A stretch of DNA of 64,000 bases from assembly GCA_963744275.1 (NCBI GenBank), contig CAVUSX010000007.1:124001-188000 (forward strand). The letters are read 5' to 3'. Below, in pieces: positions 36,394-45,438 of the stretch (positions are counted from its first letter, which is position 1; the number at the start of each line of letters is the position of its first letter). Source of the DNA: VAZQ01 sp963744275 (GTDB lineage: Bacteria; Pseudomonadota; Alphaproteobacteria; Rhizobiales; Xanthobacteraceae). The position numbers and the translations under genes are program-made. Below the pieces are notes generated by a model. The model saw only the letters and a program-made list of their open reading frames with translations, did not search any database and had not been told where the DNA came from.

Positions 36394-36918
36394 GGCGAGA
36401 ACGGGCCCCAGGAAAAACCAGGAAAAACGCGGCTCAATATCATTGCCCTTGCAGGAATAAAGCAATACCGCGCGGTCCCGCTGTGGACAAGCGATGATCG
36501 CGTCGCGCGCGGACCGCAAGCGGGATTTTCCGATTTGCGTGCGGGTGGTCGCGTGCCTTGCCCGAAAGCCGCAGAGCCGCGCCCTCGGTTCTCGAGCCGT
36601 GGGCTTCGATGCCGCCTGCTTGACAAGTCGTCCGCAGGCGAGGTGCTCGAGCGCGGCGCCCAGCCGACTTGCAATCAGGCCGGGTAGTTACCGGCACGCC
36701 ACTCCGAAAGCGGGCCATTGCGACGGACCGCGGGGCTGGGGAAACTACGGAGTCCCAATGAATGGCCGCATTTATCGGGCCCTTTATGGCCGATAAAAGC
36801 CGAAATGCGGGTTGTGCATAAAGACAGACAAGCAGTTTTGATCCTTATTTAAGGTTTATCGGATGAGTTAGACCGCAAGGCGCGCTTGGCAGCCTTATCG
36901 TGTTGATGACGAACCGCG
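36394..36918. other. Intergenic with a short hairpin
   Basis: About 525 bases. No gene is seen apart from the possible 5' extension of the minus-strand ClpP-like gene to 36519. TTTATCGG (36771-36778) pairs with CCGATAAA (36790-36797) across an 11-base loop. The stretch 36830-36880 is A+T-rich and may hold the promoter of the DUF2336 gene. Confidence 0.5.
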
Positions 36919-37539
36919 ATGACAACTGAAGCGCAGGCCCTGATCATCGAGCTCGACAGCGTGCTGAGCAAAGCGCCGGCACCGGCGGCGTGGCGCGCCA
37001 AGATCCTGCGCCGCGTGACCGATTTGTTTCTGCTCGACGCCGCGGCTTATTCGGATGATCAAGTCGCCGTCTTCGATGACGTGATCGGTCACCTGATCGC
37101 GAAAGCCGATCGCCGCCTGCTGGTCGAATTGAGCAACCGCCTGGCGCAGGCCAAGAACGCTCCCCTCAATGTCGTCGGCACCCTGGCACGCCACACCGAC
37201 ATGCTGATCGCCGGGCCGCTCCTGGAGAAGTCCAGCGTATTGACCGACACGGACCTGGTCGAGATCGCGGACAAGGATCGAAGAGATCCGGCGCTGTTGT
37301 CGCTGGTCGCGGCGCGCGCGCGGCTCAGCGAGGCGGTCACCGATATCCTGATCAAACGCGGCAATCCAGCGCTCTTGCGCCGGATCGTCGACCGCCCGGA
37401 TGCTCCCATATCGGAAGCGAGCTTTGCCAGAATGGTGACCTCGCTCGACAAGGACAAAGGTCTCGCCACCGCGATCGCGACGCGGCCCGACCTGCCGGCC
37501 GAGCTGCGGCCCTGGCTGGACGCGGCCTTGGCCGATTAG
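36919..37539 (+). CDS. DUF2336 protein, short form
   Basis: 206 residues, ATG at 36919. The N-terminal DUF2336 helical repeat region is present (LLDAAAYSDDQVAVFDDVIG, LLVELSNRLAQAKNAPLNVV, VAGPLLEKS-like IAGPLLEKSSVLTDTDLVEI, then repeated DILIKRGNPALLRRI and ARMVTSLD units). The family occurs almost only in alphaproteobacteria and usually has about 350 residues with a conserved C-terminal half that is absent here. It ends at 37539, overlapping the epmB stop on the opposite strand by four bases. Function is unknown. Confidence 0.85.
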   Translation: MTTEAQALIIELDSVLSKAPAPAAWRAKILRRVTDLFLLDAAAYSDDQVAVFDDVIGHLIAKADRRLLVELSNRLAQAKNAPLNVVGTLARHTDMLIAGPLLEKSSVLTDTDLVEIADKDRRDPALLSLVAARARLSEAVTDILIKRGNPALLRRIVDRPDAPISEASFARMVTSLDKDKGLATAIATRPDLPAELRPWLDAALAD

Positions 37540-38615
37540 CGCTCCTCGCCTGCCGAGCCGGGCGGGTAGCTGTGCCGGCCTCCTTTGAAATCCTCGACCT
37601 CGAAGCAGCCGCCGTCGGGCGCGCCCGACGCAGCCCGAATATAGCTCGGCCCGATCGGCGATTTGCCGTGCCCTCCTGGAATGTCGAGCATATAGGCGGG
37701 CTGGCACAAGCCGGATACGCGTCCCCGCAAGGCGCGCATCAGCGCCTGCCCCTGCGCGATCGTGGTGCGCAGATGCGCGGTGCCGGGAGCCAGATCGCCA
37801 TGATGCAGATAATAGGGCTTGATGCGGCATTCGACCAAGGCACGCAGCAAGGCTGACAGCGTCGCGGCGTCATCATTGACCCCACGCAGCAGCACGCTTT
37901 GGCTGAGCATCGGAATGCCGGCGTCGACCAGGCGCGCACAGGCGGTGCGGGCCGCCGGCGTGAGCTCGCGCGCATGGTTGGCGTGCAGCACCACATAGGT
38001 CGCCTTGCCGGAGGCCTTGAGGGCGCGCACCAGCGCCGGCGTGATCAGTGCGGGAGCCGCGATCGGCACGCGGGTATGGATACGCACCACCTTGACGTGA
38101 TCGATCCGAGCCAGCGCCGCCGTCACGGCGCGCAGCCGCCGCGCGGACAGGATCAGCGGATCGCCGCCCGTCAGGATGACCTCCCAGATTTCCGGGTGGT
38201 CCCGGATATAGGCGAGCGCCGCCGCCAGCGCCGCGCCCGAAAGCGCGCGCCGGCGGCCGGGCCCCACCATTTCGCGCCGAAAGCAGAACCGGCAATAAAC
38301 CGCGCACACGTAGGCGAGCTTGAGCAGCACGCGGTCGGGATAGCGGTGCACGATGCCTTCGATCGGGCTGTGCGCATCATCGCCGATCGGGTCGGCCAAC
38401 TCGCCGGCCTGCCGGTCGAGCTCGGCCGCATCCGGGACGAACTGACGGGCGATCGGATCGTGGCGATCGGCGGGGTCGATGAGCCCGCCCAGGTCTCCCG
38501 TCAGCGCGACGGCGTAGCGCGCCGCCACCCGTTCGAGCTCAGCGAGCGTCTCGGGCGGCGCCAAGCCCGCCGTCACCAGGTCGGCCGCGCTGCGGTGGGT
38601 CACTGCCCGGGGCAT
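37536..38615 (-). CDS. epmB: EF-P beta-lysylation protein EpmB (lysine 2,3-aminomutase family)
   Basis: 359 residues from the ATG at 38615, which has GGAGG nine bases upstream; an ATG at 38645 overlapping the epmA stop (ATGA) is the alternative. A radical-SAM enzyme that isomerises (S)-alpha-lysine to (R)-beta-lysine for attachment to elongation factor P. The cluster motif CAVYCRFCFRRE is at about 105, preceded by HRYPDRVLLKLAYV, with EVILTGGDPLILS and RIHTRVPIAAP downstream. The next gene upstream is epmA, and the target efp is divergent 160 bases away, so all parts but EpmC hydroxylase are together. Confidence 0.92.
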   Translation of the reverse strand: MPRAVTHRSAADLVTAGLAPPETLAELERVAARYAVALTGDLGGLIDPADRHDPIARQFVPDAAELDRQAGELADPIGDDAHSPIEGIVHRYPDRVLLKLAYVCAVYCRFCFRREMVGPGRRRALSGAALAAALAYIRDHPEIWEVILTGGDPLILSARRLRAVTAALARIDHVKVVRIHTRVPIAAPALITPALVRALKASGKATYVVLHANHARELTPAARTACARLVDAGIPMLSQSVLLRGVNDDAATLSALLRALVECRIKPYYLHHGDLAPGTAHLRTTIAQGQALMRALRGRVSGLCQPAYMLDIPGGHGKSPIGPSYIRAASGAPDGGCFEVEDFKGGRHSYPPGSAGEER

Positions 38616-38641
38616 GGCAAAGGGTCCTCCAACCGCCTTAT

Positions 38642-39686
38642 TCATGGTTCGACCGGCGGAGTCCACATCACATGGTCGATATGCGGCGCGCCGGTCGCCA
38701 GCATCACCAGCCGATCGAGGCCGAGCGCCACTCCCGAAGCCGGCGGCATCGCGGCGAGCGCGGCGAGAAAGTCCTCGTCGAGCGGGTAGCGCTCGCCGTA
38801 GATACGCTCCTTCTCCGCCATTTCCGCCGCCAGCCGGCGGCGCTGCTCGACCGGATCGGAGAGCTCGCCGAAGCCATTGGCGAGCTCCACCCCGCAGGCA
38901 TAGAGCTCGAACCGCTCCGCCACGCGCGGGTCGGACGGCTTTGGTCGCGCCAGGGCCGAGAGCACGGCGGGGTATTCATACAAGATGGTCGCGCGGCCGT
39001 GGCCCAAGGCGGGCTCGATGCGCTCCACCAGCACGCGGCTGAAAATGTCGCCCCAATTGTCGTCCTCGGCCAGCCGAATGCCGGCCGCCATGGCGGCAGC
39101 CGCGAAGCCTGCCCGATCCGGAGCCTGCGGCGACAAGCTCGCTTCGAGGTCGATCGCGGCATGGCGGGCGAACGCCTCCACCACCGTGAGATATTCGGGC
39201 GCCGCGAAGGGATCGGCCTCGCGCCCGCGAAACACGAGCCTGCGCGTTTCGGCCGCGGCCGCCGCCACCGCGATGATCGCCGCGCAGTCCTCCATCAATG
39301 CCTCGTAGGGAGCCTGCGCGCGGTACCATTCCAGCATGGTGAATTCCGGCGCATGCAGCGCGCCGCGTTCGCGGTTGCGAAACACGCGGGCGAACTCGAC
39401 GATGCGGGGCTCGCCGGCGCTGAGCAGCTTCTTGCAGGCGAATTCCGGCGAGGTGCGCAGATAGCGCGGGGCCGACGGTCCGCCGGGCGCGCAGGAGCTC
39501 GGTCGCGAAGGCGTGCAGATGCGTCTCGTTGCCGGGCGAGACCTGCAGCGCCGCGGTCTCGACCTCGACGAAGTCGCGCGCCGCGAACCAACCCCGCAGC
39601 GCCGCCACGATGCGGGAACGCGCGATCAGGACCGGCCGGCGGTCGGCGTGCGCCTGGCGGGCCCAGAACCGGGACGGATCGGCCAT
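38642..39686 (-). CDS. epmA: EF-P lysine ligase EpmA (GenX/PoxA), interrupted by a +1 frameshift
   Basis: A lysyl-tRNA-synthetase paralogue that attaches beta-lysine to EF-P. The N-terminal part reads from the ATG at 39686 (MADPSRFWARQAHADRRPVL, then FVEVETAALQVSPGNETHLH). Near 39485-39487, in a short C/G run, one extra base breaks the frame; one base later it resumes as GGPSAPRYLRTSPEFACKKL, VFRNRERGALHAPEFTMLEW and ends GVALGLDRLVMLATGAPHID at 38642. Class II synthetase motifs 2 and 3 are in the second part. Total length (1,045 bases) is 3n+1. Without the extra base the product would be about 347 residues, normal for EpmA. Because efp and epmB are intact, I favour a sequencing insertion. 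Confidence 0.85.
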
Positions 39687-39842
39687 CAGGGCTTTTCCGG
39701 ACGCGGCGGACGCGCCCGCGAAAATCGCTGGCGCACGCGCGCAGGATCAGTATGTTGCCCCCGAACGTCGCGGCTGACGGCACCGCCCCGGACTTCGGGT
39801 CGAGGCTCTGATCGGTTGCCGCGCCACCGGGGAACCCTATCC

Positions 39843-40409
39843 GTGAGAGTCATCGCCAGCTCGCTTCGCAAAGGCAACATCGTGGACCAGGACGGCAAGC
39901 TCTATGTCGTCCTGACCGTTGAAAGCATCCATCCGGGCAAAGGCACGCCGGTAACCCAGATCGATATGCGCCGAATTTCCGACGGCGTGAAGGTCTCGCA
40001 GCGCTGGAAGACCACCGAGCAGGTCGAGCGCGCCCATGTGGAGGAACGGGAGCACCAGTTTCTCTATTCCGACGGCGACGGGTTCCATTTCATGAACAGC
40101 GACAACTACGACCAGGTCACGGTTTCGACCGAGATGGTCGGCGACCAGGCCGCCTATCTGCAGCCGGAGATGAAAGTGAAGCTCAGCGTCCATGAGGGTC
40201 TGGCGGTCGCGATCGAGCTGCCGCCGCGCGCCACCCTCGAGGTCAAGGAAACCGAGCCGAGCGTCAAAGGCCAGACCGCGGCCGGCTCCTACAAGCCGGC
40301 GGTCCTCTCCAATGGCGTGCGCACCATGGTCCCGGCCTTTGTCACCGCGGGCACCAAGATCGTGGTGATGACCGCCGACGGATCCTATGTGGAACGCGCC
40401 AAGGACTGA
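39843..40409 (+). CDS. efp: Elongation factor P
   Basis: 188 residues, GTG start at 39843. EF-P binds between the P and E sites of the ribosome and rescues polyproline stalls. Three beta-barrel domains are recognisable: MRVIASSLRKGNIVDQDGKL, then the modified loop IHPGKGTPVTQID with Lys33 (equivalent to E. coli Lys34), HQFLYSDGDGFHFMNSDNYD in domain II and GTKIVVMTADGSYVERAKD at the C-terminus. The presence of epmA and epmB next door says this lysine is beta-lysylated. The in-frame extension upstream to 39513 is antisense to epmA. Confidence 0.97.
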   Translation: MRVIASSLRKGNIVDQDGKLYVVLTVESIHPGKGTPVTQIDMRRISDGVKVSQRWKTTEQVERAHVEEREHQFLYSDGDGFHFMNSDNYDQVTVSTEMVGDQAAYLQPEMKVKLSVHEGLAVAIELPPRATLEVKETEPSVKGQTAAGSYKPAVLSNGVRTMVPAFVTAGTKIVVMTADGSYVERAKD

Positions 40410-40434
40410 CGTCTCATCCGCCCGGCCGGCACCT

Positions 40435-42474
40435 GTGGCGAAGGCGGGCTGCGGCCGCCTGCAAGATCGCGCCCGGTGCTTGATATCGGCGTTCCTCGCC
40501 GCAACATTGGCGGCCGGATTGCTCACGGCCGCAATGGCGGCGGCCAGCGCGCAGGAGATGAAGCCCCCTCGCCTCACGCACATCAATCCGGATTGGAACG
40601 CGGTCGCGGCGGACCTCGCCACCATGGGGTCGCAGGCCGCTGCGCCACCGCAGACGCCATCCTCGGCACTTGGCCCGCCATCGATAGCCGACCTCAACCA
40701 CGCGACCGCGGATCTGTTTCCAGCTATCGCGGCGAGCCCGGTGCCGGTTTTGCTGCCCTTCGACACCGCCGCCTTCCTCAACGATCATGCGGCCGGAATA
40801 ACCAACAAGCGCGCCGACGATTATCTTTCCGGCTTCCATCTCTCGCCGTTCTTCCTGCCGGGCCCGGCCGGCTACGACGCCATGTTCACCGCCCAGGCCA
40901 GCGAGATGCCCGAGCTCGGCATCACCTTTTCGGGCCGGATCGAGATTTTCATTTCCGGCTTTGCCCTGCTCTACGACCTCGATGAGCCGGTCGGCATGGT
41001 GGAGCGGCCGGTCAAGGGTATAGAAGGCGACTTCTTCGGCATCCGCCACCTCCTGCTGGAGAACTACGCGCGCAACACCTTCGAGCGCTACGGCGTGCCC
41101 TATGTGGTCTCCATCCTTTGCTTCGACGGCGGCTCGCGCTATCGGATGATCTCCTGCCGGGATGCCGGCAAGATCGCCGAGCGCTTTCTCAAGGCCCTGC
41201 ACGTCGCCGGCGGCGCGCCCGCCCGCGCAGCCGATCCTGATGCCAGTGCCGAAGCCGATGCCGGCGGACCGCGCACCATCGAGCGGCCCGAGAATCAGTC
41301 GGCGGATTTCACCTTCTACAGTCCCGGCGACATCATCCAGGGCACCGGCTTCAAGGGCAAAGGCGGGCGCACCGACTACACGGTCTATTCCAAGATGCGC
41401 TTTCCGCTTCTCAACGCGCCGGCGTACGCCAATTCCCAGTCGTTCATGAATCTGGGCGACTGCGACCAGACCGGGCGCGTGAGCCTCGGTATGTCCGGCC
41501 GGATCCCGACCTATCGCTGCCGCATCGGCGGCCCTACTCTGCTCAAGGATGAAGGCGCCGCCGGTAATTATGCCTATCCGTGGCGCGATAATTTCTGCGA
41601 GCACCGCTATTTCGACGTCGGCCAATGCCCCGGCGGCTTCGGCCACCAGGGACAGGACATCCGCCCGAGCTCGTGCAAGCAGCGCTTCGAGGGCGGCGGC
41701 TGCGAGCCCTATCAACACGACGTGGTGGCGGTGCGCGACGCCATGGTGCTGCGCTCGGCCGGCCAGATGCCGGTCTACCTGTTCGTGAACGCGCCCGACG
41801 AGCATATTCGCTTCCGCTACCTGCATATGTTTCCAAAGCAGCTCGACGAGGAAGGCGTGCTGAGCGGCCGCCTGCTCAAGGAGGGGGAGGAATTCGGCAA
41901 GGTCGGCAGCTTCTTCCAGCACGAGCGCGCCACCACCTATCACCTTCATTTCGACATGCAGGTGCCGACCAAGTACGGCTGGGTTTTCGTCAACCCCTAT
42001 ATGACGCTGGTGGCCTCCTACGAGCGGCTGATCGGCGGCCGCGGCACCGAGTTCAAGGAGGAGCGGCCGGTCACTGTGGCGACCGCGACCGCGGAGATCG
42101 GCCCGACCGAGGCCGCGCCGACCGCACCCCCGGCGGCAGCCGCCCCGGCCGGAACGGCGCCACCCGGCTTCGCGCCACCGCTGCCGAAGCCGCGACCGGG
42201 CCAAAGCGCTATACAGTCGAAGGGGGGCGACCGAATCGAAGGCCTCAGCCATGGACAACCCGATCAAGCTGCATCCGACCCGGCGAAGGGCGCTGCAGAC
42301 CCTCGCCTGGGGAACCGCGCTCGCACTGCCGACACCGGTGCGGGCGCAGAGCACGCGGGAGCCGTTCGACCAGTGGGTCGCGGCGTTTCGGGCGAGAGCA
42401 CTGGCGCGCGGCGTATCCGACGCGACCTACACGCGAGTCATGCGGGGCCTAAAGCCGGACACCACCGTCTTTGA
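40435..42474 (+). CDS. M23-like (LytM-domain) exported metallopeptidase
   Basis: 679 residues from GTG 40435; ATG 40387 overlaps efp and is less likely. A signal peptide lies at about 15-40 (CLISAFLAATLAAGLLTAAM, then ASA). The central region is unique to this group and Cys-rich (SILCFDGGSRYRMISCRDAG). The M23 zinc site is in FGHQGQDIRP (HxxxD, about 405) and TTYHLHFDMQ (HxH, about 505), so it probably cleaves peptidoglycan cross-bridges or regulates amidases. A Pro/Ala-rich tail follows. The frame runs 224 bases into the next gene, an abnormal overlap; the last 75 residues look artefactual, so the natural end is probably near 42250. Confidence 0.78.
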   Translation: MAKAGCGRLQDRARCLISAFLAATLAAGLLTAAMAAASAQEMKPPRLTHINPDWNAVAADLATMGSQAAAPPQTPSSALGPPSIADLNHATADLFPAIAASPVPVLLPFDTAAFLNDHAAGITNKRADDYLSGFHLSPFFLPGPAGYDAMFTAQASEMPELGITFSGRIEIFISGFALLYDLDEPVGMVERPVKGIEGDFFGIRHLLLENYARNTFERYGVPYVVSILCFDGGSRYRMISCRDAGKIAERFLKALHVAGGAPARAADPDASAEADAGGPRTIERPENQSADFTFYSPGDIIQGTGFKGKGGRTDYTVYSKMRFPLLNAPAYANSQSFMNLGDCDQTGRVSLGMSGRIPTYRCRIGGPTLLKDEGAAGNYAYPWRDNFCEHRYFDVGQCPGGFGHQGQDIRPSSCKQRFEGGGCEPYQHDVVAVRDAMVLRSAGQMPVYLFVNAPDEHIRFRYLHMFPKQLDEEGVLSGRLLKEGEEFGKVGSFFQHERATTYHLHFDMQVPTKYGWVFVNPYMTLVASYERLIGGRGTEFKEERPVTVATATAEIGPTEAAPTAPPAAAAPAGTAPPGFAPPLPKPRPGQSAIQSKGGDRIEGLSHGQPDQAASDPAKGAADPRLGNRARTADTGAGAEHAGAVRPVGRGVSGESTGARRIRRDLHASHAGPKAGHHRL

Positions 42475-43489
42475 GCAGCTGCACAACCAGCCCGAGTTCA
42501 ACGAGCAGATCTGGCAATACCTCAACCGCCGGGTCTCGGACTGGCGCATCGGCACCGGCAAGGAGAAGGCGAAGGAATACGCGCCGCTCTTCGCCCGCAT
42601 CGAGAAGGATTTCGGGGTCGAGCGCTCGGTGATGCTCGGGATCTGGGGCATCGAATCCGCCTTCGGGGACCCGCTCGTCCAGCAGAACCATATGCGTCCC
42701 GTGATCCCCTCGCTCGCCGCGCTGGCCTGGGGCGAGCCGCGCCGCCGCGCCTATTGGGAGCAGGAATTGCTCAATGCCCTGGTCATCATCGATCGCGGCT
42801 GGAGCACGCCGGAGGAGATGAACGGGTCCTGGGCGGGCGCCATGGGGCATACCCAGTGGATGCCCGAGGTGTGGCTCGACATGGGCTTCGACTATGACGG
42901 GGATGGCCGGATATCGCCGTTCGGCAAGCCCGACGATGCGCTCGGCTCGACCGCGCGCTACCTGGTCAAGCGCGGCAAATATCGCCGCGGCGAGCATTGG
43001 GGCCATGAGGTGCGCGTGGCGGCCGGATCGGCCGCCGGCGACGCATCGCAGAGCTACGCGGCTTGGCAGAAGGCCGGCGTCACCCGCGCCGACGGCCAGG
43101 CCTTCCCGCAACCCGACGCATCCGCAAAATTGTGGGTGCCGGTGAAGGGCGGGCCGGCCTTTCTGCTCGGACCCAACTTCTATGCGGTGCGCTCCTACAA
43201 TCCTTCCATGAGCTACACGCTCTCCATCGTTTATCTGGGCGACCGGATCATGGGCGGCGAGCCGTTCGTGCAGAAGTTTCCCGGCAGCGAGCGCGCGCCC
43301 ACGCTGGCCGAGGTGCAGGAGATCCAGCGCCTGCTGACGGCGCATGGCTACGACACCGGCGGCACTGACGGGCGGGTCGGCAACGACACCATGCTGGCGG
43401 TGCAGAATTTCCAGCGCAAGATCGGCATGCTGCCGGCGGACGGCTATGCCGGCGTGACGCTCCTGGCCCGGTTGCGCGAGGCGCGCTGA
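42251..43489 (+). CDS. Lytic murein transglycosylase (MltB family) with peptidoglycan-binding domain
   Basis: 412 residues, ATG at 42251. The N-terminus has a twin-arginine-like or Sec signal (PTRRRALQTLAWGTALALPT, cleavage after VRA). The SLT/MltB domain shows RIEKDFGVERSVMLGIWGIE with the catalytic Glu, SAFGDPLVQQN, GSWAGAMGHTQWMPEVW and a DYDGDGRISPF EF-hand-like loop. A PG-binding-1 domain closes the protein (VQEIQRLLTAHGYDTGGTDG, then VQNFQRKIGM). It cleaves the MurNAc-GlcNAc bond with 1,6-anhydro product. It is placed with the M23 peptidase, a logical pairing for septal or side-wall remodelling. Confidence 0.93.
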   Translation: MDNPIKLHPTRRRALQTLAWGTALALPTPVRAQSTREPFDQWVAAFRARALARGVSDATYTRVMRGLKPDTTVFEQLHNQPEFNEQIWQYLNRRVSDWRIGTGKEKAKEYAPLFARIEKDFGVERSVMLGIWGIESAFGDPLVQQNHMRPVIPSLAALAWGEPRRRAYWEQELLNALVIIDRGWSTPEEMNGSWAGAMGHTQWMPEVWLDMGFDYDGDGRISPFGKPDDALGSTARYLVKRGKYRRGEHWGHEVRVAAGSAAGDASQSYAAWQKAGVTRADGQAFPQPDASAKLWVPVKGGPAFLLGPNFYAVRSYNPSMSYTLSIVYLGDRIMGGEPFVQKFPGSERAPTLAEVQEIQRLLTAHGYDTGGTDGRVGNDTMLAVQNFQRKIGMLPADGYAGVTLLARLREAR

Positions 43490-43559
43490 TCCGGTTCTAT
43501 GGCGGCGCCTCCCGCAACCCAAGAATCCCGCAACCCAAGAAACGCTCAAGGAACATCCA

Positions 43560-45407
43560 GTGACGATTGCAGACACCAAGGCGGCGCCGACCGCCCACGG
43601 CACGCCCACCAATGCGGCGCATCCCGCGTTGCGCGAGCTCGACCGGCCGGTGAAATTGACCACCGCCAACGCTCCGGCCTGGGGCAGCGACGTCGTCGCC
43701 GAAACCCTGCGGGCGCTGGACATCCCCTATATCGCGCTCAATCCCGGCGCCAGCTATCGCGGCCTGCACGATTCCATCGTCAACTATCTGGGCAACGAGA
43801 AACCGCAGATGCTGCTCTGCCTGCACGAGGAGATCGCGGTCGCGATCGCGCAGGGCTACGCCAAGGTCACCAACAAGGCGATGGCGGCGGCGGTGCATTC
43901 CAATGTCGGCCTGTTCCACGCCACCATGGCGATCTTCAACGCCTGGTGCGACCGCATGCCGGTGGTGATCCTGGGCGCGACCGGTCCGGTCGATGCGGCC
44001 AAGCGCCGGCCCTGGATCGACTGGATCCATACCGCCCGCGACCAGGGCGCCATCGTGCGCGACTACACCAAATGGGACGACCAGCCGGCCTCGCCGGCGG
44101 CGGCGCGCGAGGCCATCCTGCGCGCCCATTGGATCGCCAACACGGCCCCGATGGGACCGGTCTACATCAATCTCGATGCCGAGATGCAGGAGACCAAGCT
44201 CAGCGAGCCGCTCGGCCCGGTCGAGGTCGCCCGCTTCATGCCGCCGACCGCCACCACGCCGGCGCCCGCTTTGGTGGCGCAGGCCGCGGCGCTCCTCAAG
44301 TCGGCCAAGAACCCGATCATCCTCATGGGCCGGGTCTCGCGCAGCCTGGAAGGCTGGAAGGAGCGCGTTGCGCTCGCCGAGGCGCTCAACGCCAAGGTCA
44401 TCACCGAGCTCAAGCTCGGCGCCGCCTTCCCGACCGATCACCCGCTGCATTGCGGGCCGCCCGGATCGACCGCGCTCGGCCCGCAGGCGCAAGAAGCGCT
44501 GCGCGCCGCCGATGTCATCCTCAGCCTCGATTGGGTCGATCTCGCCGGCGCCTGCAAGGGCGCCTTCCCGGAGGGCATTCCGACCGCCAAGGTTATCGTG
44601 GTGAGCAACGACTTCCGCATTCACCGCGGCTGGAGCATGGACTATCAGGGCCTGCCGGTCTGCGATGTGATGCTGGCGACCACGCCCGAGGAAGCGGTGC
44701 CGGAGCTGCTCAAGGCGGTCGGCGGCGCGGTCGGAACGTCCAAGCCCGCGCCCGCTAAGCCCGCCGTCAAGCCCGAGCTCTCCACCGACAAGCTGGTGGT
44801 CAACGATCTGGTGCGGGCGCTCAAGGTCGCGGTCGGCGAGCGCGATGTCACGCTCGCCCATATCTCGCTCTCCTGGGACGGCGCCACCTGGCCGTTCCGC
44901 CACCCGCTCGACTATGTCGGCTCCGAGGGCGGCGGCGGCGTCGGCGGCGGTCCCGGCAATACGGTCGGCACCGCGCTCGCCTTGATGGGCTCGGGGCGGC
45001 TCACGGCCGCGGTCTGCGGCGACGGCGACTTCATGATGAGCAATCAGGCGATCTGGACGGCGGTGCATTACCGCATCCCGCTGCTCATCGTGGTCGCCAA
45101 CAATCGCTCCTTCTTCAATGACGAGCTGCATCAGGAGCGGGTCGCCCGCATCCGTTCGCGGCCGGTCGAGAACCGCTGGATCGGCCAGCGCATCTCCGAG
45201 CCCGACATCGACATCGCGGCGCTGGCGCGCTCGCAGGGTGCCCAGGGCTTCGGCCCCGTAACGAAGGCGAGCGATCTGGTCGCGACCTTCGCGCAGGCGA
45301 TCGCGGCCGTCGAGCGCGGCGAGGTGGCGGTGGTCGACGTGCGCGTGGAGCCCGGCTATGCCGCGGTCACGACCGCCGCCATGCTGCGCGGAACCGAGAA
45401 AAAATGA
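43560..45407 (+). CDS. Thiamine-diphosphate-dependent enzyme (acetolactate-synthase-like), substrate unknown
   Basis: 615 residues, GTG start at 43560 with AAGGAA upstream. Three-domain ThDP fold: Pyr domain with LNPGASYRGLHDSI and the catalytic Glu in LCLHEEIAVAIAQGYAKVTN; a central domain (NPIILMGRVSRSLEGWKERV); and the PP domain with VCGDGDFMMSNQAIWTAVHY, the GDG-x(~26)-N motif running to VVANNRSFFNDELHQ. It lacks an FAD pattern I could recognise. Usual products of this fold are decarboxylases, ligases and acetolactate synthases. It is followed after 31 bases by a THI5/NMT1-like binding protein, so the two form an operon, perhaps for uptake and use of an aromatic or keto acid. Confidence 0.85.
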   Translation: MTIADTKAAPTAHGTPTNAAHPALRELDRPVKLTTANAPAWGSDVVAETLRALDIPYIALNPGASYRGLHDSIVNYLGNEKPQMLLCLHEEIAVAIAQGYAKVTNKAMAAAVHSNVGLFHATMAIFNAWCDRMPVVILGATGPVDAAKRRPWIDWIHTARDQGAIVRDYTKWDDQPASPAAAREAILRAHWIANTAPMGPVYINLDAEMQETKLSEPLGPVEVARFMPPTATTPAPALVAQAAALLKSAKNPIILMGRVSRSLEGWKERVALAEALNAKVITELKLGAAFPTDHPLHCGPPGSTALGPQAQEALRAADVILSLDWVDLAGACKGAFPEGIPTAKVIVVSNDFRIHRGWSMDYQGLPVCDVMLATTPEEAVPELLKAVGGAVGTSKPAPAKPAVKPELSTDKLVVNDLVRALKVAVGERDVTLAHISLSWDGATWPFRHPLDYVGSEGGGGVGGGPGNTVGTALALMGSGRLTAAVCGDGDFMMSNQAIWTAVHYRIPLLIVVANNRSFFNDELHQERVARIRSRPVENRWIGQRISEPDIDIAALARSQGAQGFGPVTKASDLVATFAQAIAAVERGEVAVVDVRVEPGYAAVTTAAMLRGTEKK

Positions 45408-45438
45408 TGGCGCGGCGGCGCAACAACAGGAGAGCGAA

